Positions 7,634 to 13,568 of a DNA stretch of 45,738 nucleotides are shown here, piece by piece. Origin of the DNA: Bacillota bacterium (GTDB lineage Bacteria; Bacillota; Sulfobacillia; JAJZYS01; JAJZLH01); contig JAKAUI010000040.1 in the NCBI GenBank assembly GCA_021827745.1, positions 1 to 45,738 on the forward strand, read 5' to 3'. How positions within the stretch are numbered: the stretch's first letter is position 1; each line of letters begins with the position of its first letter. The position numbers and the translations under genes are program-made. The notes under the pieces were generated by a model, which made no database searches, was not told where the DNA came from, and saw only the letters and a program-made list of their open reading frames with translations.

Positions 7634-8710
7634 TCAGGCACCCTGGCGGTGCGCCCTCTGGTAGATCTCTTCCACTTCGGAATCGGCAATGGCCCGCTCA
7701 AACCGCCGAAAGCCCTCGACCACGAATCCGTGCTTGGTGGCCAGCGCTTGGATCTGGCGCACCCGCTCGACCTCGATGTCGCCGCCCAGGGTGAACGACT
7801 CGTAGCGGCCCTCCATGGCCAGGATCATCGTCTCCGCCATGCACGCCTCGGCCATCTTGGGCGGAAAGCCGAACGAAAAGCCGAAGTCGACGTCGCCGGG
7901 AACCCGGATCACCCCACCATCGATCACCAAGACGTCGTCCCTTCGCTCGTAGACGGCAGATGACACGTTTCTGGGCCGGGCCACGTCGCAGACGACGGCC
8001 CCGGGCTGAAAGTCTTCCGGTTCGACCAGCACACCGGTGGCCGAGCTGACGGTCAGCACCAAGTTGGCCTCTCGGGAGGCCTGGCGCGGGTCCTGACTGA
8101 CTCGGATCTCTGCCGGATAGGCTCCGAGGTCGCTCGCCAGCTGATCCAGCCGCTCTCTGGTGCGGGCGACCAGGGTCAACGAGGCCACCTCTTCGGCCAG
8201 AAGGTGCGAGACCGCCCGACCGATGGCGCCGGTGGCCCCGATCACGCAGGCCTTCAGGTCGGAGCGCGCGATGCGCATCCGGTCTGATGCCTGCAGGGCG
8301 CCGACCACGGCTGACGCCGCCGTGTAGGAGTTCCCGGTGGTGACCGGAATGGCGAGCGCCTTGGCCACCGACACCCCGCGGTCGCCGACGATCTTGGTGA
8401 AGGCGCCGAGGCCGAGAATCCTGGCTCCCAGCCGCTCAGCCAGGTGCCCGGCCTTGATCAGCCGGGGCAGCACGAAGTGCTCGAAGTCGGACTCGACCAG
8501 GACGCGCGGCGTCATGCCGAGGCCGACGAAGTCGCCCTCGAGCTCCACGCCGGTGATCGAACGGGCTCCGGTCACATGCGAGATGTGCAGCGGCGGCAAA
8601 TACTTCATGCCGCCTTCGACCACAGATGGCGGCAGCTTCATCAGAATCGGGAACTTTCTGGCGAAATCCGTGTGCCGAAGCGGGTGGAACAAAAAGGCAA
8701 AGCTCTGCAC
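7634..8710 (-). CDS. Long-chain acyl-ACP (acyl) reductase family, AAR-like (COG5322)
   Basis: The 358-aa protein aligns by eye with cyanobacterial acyl-ACP reductase (AAR), which makes fatty aldehydes from acyl-ACP with NADPH. Shared features are LGAFTKIV followed by VTTGNSYTAASAV, the Rossmann motif VIGATGAIGRAV at about residues 157-167, DVARPRNV near 242, and EACMAETMILAMEG, whose Cys290 lines up with the catalytic Cys of AAR. Start GTG 8710 follows CAGGAGCGACA. It lies 14 bp after the S1-domain gene and is likely cotranscribed. No aldehyde-deformylating oxygenase is next to it. Family is confident; the substrate (acyl-ACP or acyl-CoA) is inferred. It has also been annotated as amino acid or shikimate dehydrogenase in databases. 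Confidence 0.75.
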   Translation of the reverse strand: MQSFAFLFHPLRHTDFARKFPILMKLPPSVVEGGMKYLPPLHISHVTGARSITGVELEGDFVGLGMTPRVLVESDFEHFVLPRLIKAGHLAERLGARILGLGAFTKIVGDRGVSVAKALAIPVTTGNSYTAASAVVGALQASDRMRIARSDLKACVIGATGAIGRAVSHLLAEEVASLTLVARTRERLDQLASDLGAYPAEIRVSQDPRQASREANLVLTVSSATGVLVEPEDFQPGAVVCDVARPRNVSSAVYERRDDVLVIDGGVIRVPGDVDFGFSFGFPPKMAEACMAETMILAMEGRYESFTLGGDIEVERVRQIQALATKHGFVVEGFRRFERAIADSEVEEIYQRAHRQGA

Positions 8711-8724
8711 TGTCGCTCCTGGCC

Positions 8725-9180
8725 TCAGTGGCCGGCGGGCCGGCCCCCGTGGTGGCCGCGCTTGTCCTGGTGGCGACGCAGGGCGGTCAGCTTCTCGTCC
8801 GATTCCTTCAGGAACTTGGTCAGCTTGTCCTCGAAGGTGCCGCGGTTGGGACCGGGGCGCCCTGCGCCGGAGCGCGGCGGGCGGCCGACTGTCCTAGCGC
8901 CTTGGCCGCCTGGGGCGAACGCCGGGGCGGCAGGGCGCGGCGCCGCCTGGCGGATGGAGAGCGCAATCTTGTTGGCACCGTCAAACGACAGCACCTTGAC
9001 CTTGACCGGGTCATTCTCCTTCAGAAACTCTCTTACGTCGCGCACATAGCTGTCCGCAATCTCCGAGATGTGCACCAGCCCGGTCTTGCCATCCGGCAGC
9101 AAAACAAAAGCGCCGAAGTGGGTGATGCCCGTGACCACGCCTTCGACGATCTGGCCAACTTCGATATCCGATTCCGCCAA
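8725..9180 (-). CDS. S1 RNA-binding domain protein (YabR-like)
   Basis: Residues about 5-75 form one S1/OB-fold RNA-binding domain: VGQIVEGVVTGITHFGAFVL, then TGLVHISEIADSYVRDV and KVKVLSFDGANKIALSI. The rest is a Gly/Pro/Arg-rich linker and a charged helical tail. B. subtilis yabR, near divIC, has the same architecture and position. The frame continues far upstream of the S1 domain, but a promoter at 9224-9251 lies inside that extension, so the start is placed at TTG 9180 behind GCGGGGAG (about 151 aa). TTG 9213 is possible but would leave almost no leader. Likely RNA or ribosome binding. Confidence 0.85.
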   Translation of the reverse strand: MAESDIEVGQIVEGVVTGITHFGAFVLLPDGKTGLVHISEIADSYVRDVREFLKENDPVKVKVLSFDGANKIALSIRQAAPRPAAPAFAPGGQGARTVGRPPRSGAGRPGPNRGTFEDKLTKFLKESDEKLTALRRHQDKRGHHGGRPAGH

Positions 9181-9223
9181 GGTCTCCCCGCTTTCCGCAG
9201 TTCCGCGAGCCAAGTGCCCCTTG

Positions 9224-9251
9224 ATTGTAGCATCGTCCCCTTGTCTGTCAA
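9224..9251 (-). promoter_or_regulatory. Extended -10 promoter of the S1-domain gene
   Basis: Minus strand: TTGACA (9251-9246), 16-bp spacer, TACAAT (9229-9224) preceded by TGC, giving an extended -10. It lies about 45 bp before the chosen TTG start. Confidence 0.75.
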
Positions 9252-9356
9252 CGAGGGCGCGGCTTGGGGCAGTTCGCGGCCTGAATTGGCGCGCTGGGCA
9301 ATTGGCCGGTGCACTGGCCAGCAGCAGGCGGACCCGATGAATCCGGGGTACAACTA

Positions 9357-9379
9357 AGGACGCCAACTGGCGGCGTCCT
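9357..9379 (-). terminator. Probable terminator after divIC
   Basis: AGGACGCC (9357-9364), a 7-nt loop and GGCGTCCT (9372-9379) form a perfect 8-bp hairpin 19 bp after the divIC stop. The minus-strand tail TAGTTGTACC is only partly T-rich. Confidence 0.5.
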
Positions 9380-9397
9380 CTTGGCGCAGAATCTGCT

Positions 9398-9757
9398 CTA
9401 GCGCCCGGTCTGGGTCGTGGAGGGCACCTTGACTGGAATCTGTCCGGCTGGCACCAGGTCGAACTGGGACTGGATCGCTGCCTGCCGCCCCTGGGCGCCG
9501 CTGTAGGCGCTGATCTGCTTCTGCAGCTGGGTGTTCGCCGCCTGTTCCGCCTGCACCTGGCGCACCAAGGCCGCCTTCTGGGCGGAAAGCTGCAGCGTGA
9601 CCGCTGCGCCCCACACGCTCATCACGGCCAGATACCCGATGCCGCAGGCGATCAAAAGGCGGCTCCAGCGGATGCGCAGCGTGCGATGCGGCAGGGGAAG
9701 GACAAACTGGTCCTGGCTAGGGGCGCTCAACTCCCTGATCGGTTGGCGGTTGATCAC
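9398..9757 (-). CDS. divIC: Septum formation initiator DivIC/FtsB-like
   Basis: This 119-aa bitopic membrane protein has a short cytoplasmic N-terminus, one transmembrane helix at about residues 33-54 (LLIACGIGYLAVMSVWGAAV) and a coiled coil at about 55-95 (QLSAQKAALVRQVQAEQAAN). The layout and the place between rqcP (yabO) and the S1 gene (yabR) match B. subtilis DivIC, which forms a complex with FtsL and DivIB in the divisome. Its ATG overlaps the stop of the small HTH gene by 4 bp (ATGA), so the two are translationally coupled. Confidence 0.8.
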   Translation of the reverse strand: MINRQPIRELSAPSQDQFVLPLPHRTLRIRWSRLLIACGIGYLAVMSVWGAAVTLQLSAQKAALVRQVQAEQAANTQLQKQISAYSGAQGRQAAIQSQFDLVPAGQIPVKVPSTTQTGR

Positions 9758-9996
9758 GCTTCCAGCCCCTCTTCGCCGTCTGTCTCGTCGCCCGCCAGGC
9801 CGAGCGGGTCACCCTCGATCACGATCACGACCTGATAGCCCTTGGCCTTGGCCCGGTGGTACAAAGTGGCGATCGACGCCTGGCTGATGCCCAGCCGGCG
9901 GGCAATCTCCTCGGCGCTCAGCCCGGTCTCCTTTAGGACCACCACCTGGCGCTCTCTGAAGGAGAGTCGCTCGGCTCCCCGGATTTCGATCTTCAC
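9754..9996 (-). CDS. Small HTH protein (sigma-70 region 4/LuxR-like), 80 aa
   Basis: Residues 11-54 form a helix-turn-helix: LSFRERQVVVLKETGLSAEE, then IARRLGISQASIATLYHRAK. This resembles sigma-70 region 4 or LuxR-type domains, which share the fold. A short acidic tail follows. Start GTG 9996 has AAGGAGA 8 nt upstream. It ends inside divIC by a 4-bp overlap. In B. subtilis this place is taken by yabP and yabQ, which are sporulation genes. Three DnaA-box-like sequences lie just upstream. It may regulate division or a neighbouring gene; that is inference. Confidence 0.75.
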   Translation of the reverse strand: MKIEIRGAERLSFRERQVVVLKETGLSAEEIARRLGISQASIATLYHRAKAKGYQVVIVIEGDPLGLAGDETDGEEGLEA

Positions 9997-10013
9997 CGGC
10001 TGTCTCCTTCACT

Positions 10014-10045
10014 TTGTCCACATTTTATCAACATTCTGTGCATAA
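10014..10045. promoter_or_regulatory. Cluster of three DnaA-box-like 9-mers
   Basis: TTGTCCACA (10014-10022) and TTATCAACA (10025-10033) each match the DnaA box TTATCCACA at 8 of 9. TTATGCACA on the minus strand (10045-10037) fits the looser TTATNCACA form fully. The cluster lies in an AT-richer patch directly upstream of the ribosome-binding site of the HTH-divIC pair. Confidence 0.45.
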
Positions 10046-10060
10046 CTGCGGTCCGCGGTC

Positions 10061-10090
10061 ATTCTAGCCGAAGATCAGAATTCCTGCCAG
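10061..10090 (-). promoter_or_regulatory. Possible promoter of HTH-divIC pair
   Basis: Minus strand: CTGGCA (10090-10085), 18-bp spacer, TAGAAT (10066-10061). Each box matches 4-5 of 6. The predicted start of transcription would put the DnaA-box-like cluster in the early leader. Confidence 0.4.
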
Positions 10091-10100
10091 GCGCGCGCAC

Positions 10101-10124
10101 GGCGGGTGGCACCACCCACCCGCC
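10101..10124. repeat. Inverted repeat after rqcP
   Basis: GGCGGGTGG (10101-10109), 6-nt loop, CCACCCGCC (10116-10124), just past the rqcP stop. No T-tract follows on the minus strand, so a terminator role is only possible. Confidence 0.45.
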
Positions 10125-10128
10125 ATGC

Positions 10129-10398
10129 TCAGATCTGCTCGAGATGTCTTGGACTTCTTGTCAGCACCTCGACCAAGGGCGCCCCCCGGGCCAATCTGCC
10201 GCCCTCCGGCACCCGTACGACGGTGGCCTCGATCTGCCAGCTGCCGGTCGTGACCTCGATTCGGTCGCCCACCGCCACCTCGGCTGCCGCCTTGGCTGCC
10301 TTGCCGTTCAGCCGCACCCGGCCGGCATCGGCCAGCTCCTTGGCCAGCGTCCGGCGTTTGACCAGGCGGCTCTGTTGCAGGAACTTGTCCAGGCGCAC
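10129..10398 (-). CDS. rqcP: S4-domain RNA-binding protein RqcP (YabO)
   Basis: The 89-aa protein begins with a canonical S4 domain: MRLDKFLQQSRLVKRRTLAK, then ADAGRVRLNGKAAK and VGDRIEV. Its size and place between HU and divIC match B. subtilis YabO/RqcP, which binds stalled 50S subunits and helps RqcH add alanine tails to nascent chains. Start GTG 10398 follows GAGGGGGTGA. A UUCG-loop hairpin separates it from the HU gene upstream. Confidence 0.85.
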   Translation of the reverse strand: MRLDKFLQQSRLVKRRTLAKELADAGRVRLNGKAAKAAAEVAVGDRIEVTTGSWQIEATVVRVPEGGRLARGAPLVEVLTRSPRHLEQI

Positions 10399-10426
10399 CG
10401 CCTCACCCCCTCGTCCAACGCGAGAA

Positions 10427-10446
10427 GGCCGACCCGAAGGTCGGCC
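10427..10446 (-). terminator. Hairpin after HU gene with UUCG tetraloop
   Basis: On the minus strand GGCCGACC, loop TTCG and GGTCGGCC form a perfect 8-bp stem 18 bp after the HU stop, followed by TTCTCGCG. The stem is strong and the T-tract weak; partial read-through into rqcP is possible. Confidence 0.6.
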
Positions 10447-10464
10447 CTCTTCACGATCTCCGAC

Positions 10465-10743
10465 TTAGCGACCGCCCACAGTTTCCTTGAGGGCCTTACC
10501 CGCCTTAAACGCCGGGACCTTGCTTGCCTTGATCGAGATGACCTGCCCGGTCTGAGGGTTGCGACCCTTGCGAGCGCTACGGTGGCGCACCTCGAACGTA
10601 CCGAAGCCCACCAGCGACACCTTGCCTCCAGACTTCAGCGCACCCTGAACAGTGCTTACGAAAGCGTTGACCGCCTTCTCTGCGCTCTTCTTGGTGAGCC
10701 CCGTGTGGTCAGCAATCTTGCCTACCAGCTCCGCCTTGTTCGT
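10465..10743 (-). CDS. hup: HU-type nucleoid DNA-binding protein, apparent ACG start
   Basis: The sequence is a classical [42 protein letters not shown] and the DNA-binding arm [21 protein letters not shown] bends and compacts DNA. Families start MNKAEL; here the codon at that place is ACG (10743-10741), preceded by GGAGGGG at 6-7 nt, the best ribosome-binding site around, and a start here gives 92 aa, the normal size. The nearest in-frame standard starts (GTG 10782 or 10779) would add 12-13 residues and have no good site. Either a rare ACG start, a longer N-terminus or a sequence error. Confidence 0.9.
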   Translation of the reverse strand, partial: TNKAELVGKIADHTGLTKKSAEKAVNAFVSTVQGALKSGGKVSLVGFGTFEVRHRSARKGRNPQTGQVISIKASKVPAFKAGKALKETVGGR

Positions 10744-10932
10744 ACCTTTCCCCTCCTTCCTTTCGGCATTCGAAACCACCACTTCTCGCAAACCTGTGCC
10801 GTTCCTTCTTTTCCCGTCCCCGGGTGGGCAAAATGCCCGCTCTGCGCCCGGCACAAAGCCGGCTCCTGTCGGCTGCGGCCAGAGCCCCCTGCCCGCCCGA
10901 AGACCGAGGCCCCGCTTGGCTCTGGCACATTT

Positions 10933-10971
10933 GGCGAGCCTTGGTCCAACCACGTCGGACCTGCCCTCGCC
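10933..10971 (-). repeat. Two-tier inverted repeat after mazG
   Basis: On the minus strand GGCGAG (from 10971) pairs with CTCGCC (to 10933), and inside it GGTCC pairs with GGACC. It begins at the mazG stop and lies upstream of HU. No T-run follows, so it may be a weak terminator or leader structure. The rest of the 10744-10932 gap holds small hairpins (GGGCA-TTT-TGCCC near 10824) but no clear promoter boxes. Confidence 0.4.
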
Positions 10972-11832
10972 TTAGCTGCGCCGTTCGCCGCGTCTTTCTT
11001 CGGCCTTGATCGCCTGCCACAGCCCCGCCACCTGCTCTGGAGTGGTGGCGGTCTCTGTGGCGAAGACGTGGGGGTGGCGGCGGATCAGCTTCTCGCTGAG
11101 CCGATCCGCCAGATGGTCAAGATCGAAGGCAGAGCGCTCAGACGCCAGCTGGCTGTGAAAGACGACCTGGAGCAAGAGGTCTCCCAGCTCCTCCTCCAAG
11201 TGGCCATCGTCTCCCTCCAAGATGGCGTCCGCCACCTCGTTTGCCTCTTCCAGCACAAACGGGCGCAGGCTGAGGTGGGTCTGGGCCTGATCCCAGGGGC
11301 AGCCCTCCGGGCCGCGCAGGGCCGCCATCACGGTGACAAGTCTGGCCAGACCGAAGAGCCTGGGGCCGCCTTGACGCCAGAAGGCGCTCAGCGCCCCTCG
11401 CTCAAGGCCCTCGGCCTCGGCCACGGTGGCCCAGCGGCCCGGGCGGCGGAGATCTGAGAAGACCCGCAGGCGCTCTCTTGGGTCGAACAGGCCGAGACCA
11501 GGCGGCGAGAGGCGGCCCCTTCCCGCCCACAGGATCTGTCCAGGCAGGAGCGGGCCTGCGGTCACGACCGGCAGGTTGCGCCCGGTCAGAGCCTGGGCCA
11601 GGGGTTGGCCATAGGCGATCTTAAGCGTGAAGCCCTGCTTTGAGATCCGTCGCTTCAGGGCAGAAAACAGGGGGTCCGCCGGCTCCGGTCCGCCCAGCAG
11701 CCCGACGGTGAGCCCTGGCCGGAGCTCCTGCAGCACTGGGCCGCCCAGGGCCGAAAGCGGCTTCGGCACCACCACGCCGGAGGGCACTGCTTGGCCGCGT
11801 CCCAGCCCGATCAGGGTCACGACACCGTTCAT
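10972..11832 (-). CDS. mazG: MazG-type nucleotide pyrophosphohydrolase with shortened methylase-like N-terminus (YabN-like)
   Basis: Residues about 165-280 are a MazG domain: LRGPEGCPWDQAQTHLSL, the metal-binding FVLEEANEV and HLEEELGDLLLQVVFH, then KLIRRHPHVFA. Such enzymes hydrolyse (d)NTPs to NMPs and pyrophosphate as house-cleaning. The N-terminal 150 residues start like the tetrapyrrole-methylase domain of YabN (VVTLIGLGRG) but are much shorter than the usual about 230 residues and lack recognisable SAM motifs, so that half is probably non-catalytic. The ATG overlaps the flippase stop by 4 bp (ATGA). The position matches B. subtilis yabM-yabN. Confidence 0.85.
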   Translation of the reverse strand: MNGVVTLIGLGRGQAVPSGVVVPKPLSALGGPVLQELRPGLTVGLLGGPEPADPLFSALKRRISKQGFTLKIAYGQPLAQALTGRNLPVVTAGPLLPGQILWAGRGRLSPPGLGLFDPRERLRVFSDLRRPGRWATVAEAEGLERGALSAFWRQGGPRLFGLARLVTVMAALRGPEGCPWDQAQTHLSLRPFVLEEANEVADAILEGDDGHLEEELGDLLLQVVFHSQLASERSAFDLDHLADRLSEKLIRRHPHVFATETATTPEQVAGLWQAIKAEERRGERRS

Positions 11833-13379
11833 CGGTTCCGCCCGAGCAGGGTGGCGACAGGATGGCGCAACAGCCGGACGCGCTCGTCACGGCTCCAGCC
11901 GCCCATCAGCAGGGATCCGGCGGCATAGGCCACGACGCCTCCCAGCACCTCGATCAGCCCCCAGAGCCGGGCATGGCTGCCGGCCAGGGCAGCGTGGCTC
12001 ACCATCCACCACAGCACCACGCCCATCAGCGGCAGTCCGGCCAGCGGCCGGAGCACGCCGTCTTTCAGCCAGGACAGGTCGCCCACCAGCCGCCAGGCGA
12101 AGGCGAGGGTGATGCCTCCTGCCGCCAGCATGCCGACCGAGGTGGCAAGGGCAGCCCCGACCACACCCATCGTCGGCACCAGCAGCACGGTCAAGAGCAG
12201 CTTCAGGAAAAAGCCTGCGCCGATGCCCCAAAGCGGCAGGTTGGCCCGGCCCACCCCCTGCAGGATGCCGGCCGAGACCTGGAGGACGCCGATCCCCAGT
12301 ACCGACAGCGCCAGCATGCTCAGCATCGGGCCGGCCGCCGGGGTGCGAAAGAGCAGGACCATGATCGGGGTGCCCAGCACGAGAAGCCCGATCGTCGAGG
12401 GAATGGCGACCATGGCGGTGGCCCTCAGCCCATCGGCCGACCGCCGGATCAGGGTCGGACGGTCGCCTCTGCTGGCCGCCTCGGCCAGGGAGGGAACGAT
12501 CGCCACCGCCACGGCGAAGGTGGCCACGGTCGGCAGGAGCATCACCGGAAAGGCGTAGCCGGTCAGTTCGCCGTAGAGGGCGGTGCGGGTGGTGAGGGCG
12601 ACTCCGGCGTGCAGGAGCAGACTTGGCACGAGCAGCAGGTCGCCCATCTGCATCAGGGGCACGACCAAGGTGGCGGCCGCCACCGGCACGGCCAGCACCA
12701 AGAGCTCGGCGAGCAGGTGGCCGTCTGACAGGCCCTCCGTGCTGGCAGCCGGCACCGGATGGCGACGGCGATAGGCCATCAGCACCAAGAGATCGGCCGC
12801 CATGCCGATCACGGCGGCGAAGGTGGCGCCGGCTGCCTGGGCGGCCAGGCCGTACGGTTGGAGCACGACCACCAGCACGACGATGAAGACTACGCGCACC
12901 GCCTGGTCGACCAGTTGGGACAAGGCGGTCGGCATCATGTCCTGACGGCCCTGATAGTGGCCCCGCCAGACGGCCGCCAGAGCCGTGAGCACGATCGCAG
13001 GCGAGATGGCCAAGATCGAGAGCGCCGCCCGGGGGTCTCTGGCCACATTGGCGGCGAGGGATCCGGCCGAGGCGGCCATGGCCACTGCCAGCACTAGCCC
13101 GCCCAGACCAAGGGCCCGCATCGAGAGGTGAAACACCCGTCCGCTGCCGCCGACGTCGCCTCTGGCCAGCCGGTCGGCCACCAACTTCGAGATGGCCACC
13201 GGCAGGCCGCCGGTCGACAGGATGAACAAGATGCCGTAGATCGGGTAGGCCATCTGGTAGAGGCCGACCCCCTGCGCTCCGATCAGCGCTGGCAATAGCA
13301 GGCGGTAGAGGCCGAGCACGCTGGTCAGAAATCCCGCCGCTGCGAGCAGGAAGGCGCCGCGCAGGAAATGTTTGGGCAC
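11829..13379 (-). CDS. SpoVB/MurJ-type MOP-superfamily flippase (YabM-like), 516 aa
   Basis: The protein is hydrophobic throughout with about 14 predicted membrane helices. The start FLRGAFLLAAAGFLTSVLGL, followed by YRLLLPALIGAQGVGLYQMAYPIY and LSTGGLPVAISKLVA, is typical of the SpoVB/YabM branch of MOP exporters, which flip lipid-linked cell-wall or polysaccharide precursors. Start GTG 13379 follows GGGGAGGTC. It heads the minus-strand run mazG-hup-rqcP and is divergent from the HD-GYP gene. SpoVB-type proteins take part in spore cortex synthesis in sporulators; without other spore genes nearby a vegetative envelope role is as likely. Confidence 0.85.
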   Translation of the reverse strand: MPKHFLRGAFLLAAAGFLTSVLGLYRLLLPALIGAQGVGLYQMAYPIYGILFILSTGGLPVAISKLVADRLARGDVGGSGRVFHLSMRALGLGGLVLAVAMAASAGSLAANVARDPRAALSILAISPAIVLTALAAVWRGHYQGRQDMMPTALSQLVDQAVRVVFIVVLVVVLQPYGLAAQAAGATFAAVIGMAADLLVLMAYRRRHPVPAASTEGLSDGHLLAELLVLAVPVAAATLVVPLMQMGDLLLVPSLLLHAGVALTTRTALYGELTGYAFPVMLLPTVATFAVAVAIVPSLAEAASRGDRPTLIRRSADGLRATAMVAIPSTIGLLVLGTPIMVLLFRTPAAGPMLSMLALSVLGIGVLQVSAGILQGVGRANLPLWGIGAGFFLKLLLTVLLVPTMGVVGAALATSVGMLAAGGITLAFAWRLVGDLSWLKDGVLRPLAGLPLMGVVLWWMVSHAALAGSHARLWGLIEVLGGVVAYAAGSLLMGGWSRDERVRLLRHPVATLLGRNR

Positions 13380-13568
13380 CGGTCGACCTCCCCAGGGATC
13401 GCCTTTGGCTTCGCCGACCGGACCTGCGTCCCTGTCTCACCGGGGACAGGGAAGTGCACGGCAGGCGTCGAACCAAAGGCCCAAATTCCTGTCACAAGCA
13501 GATGGCAGGTCTGTCCGATTCGTGAGTCGCCCGGCTCGTGCGGAGGGATTATCATCACGCCGTCCCAC

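Noticed and set aside
9181-9366. Long N-terminal extension of the S1-domain protein
   Set aside because: The stretch contains a near-consensus promoter and reads as low-complexity Arg/Pro text with no conservation expected; TTG 9180 chosen.
10014-10045. A replication origin at the DnaA-box-like cluster
   Set aside because: Only three boxes, no long AT-rich unwinding stretch and no dnaA or dnaN nearby; kept only as a possible regulatory cluster.
11887-13476. 529-codon minus-strand frame overlapping the flippase
   Set aside because: Arg/Gly-rich out-of-frame reading of the SpoVB-like gene with no motif.
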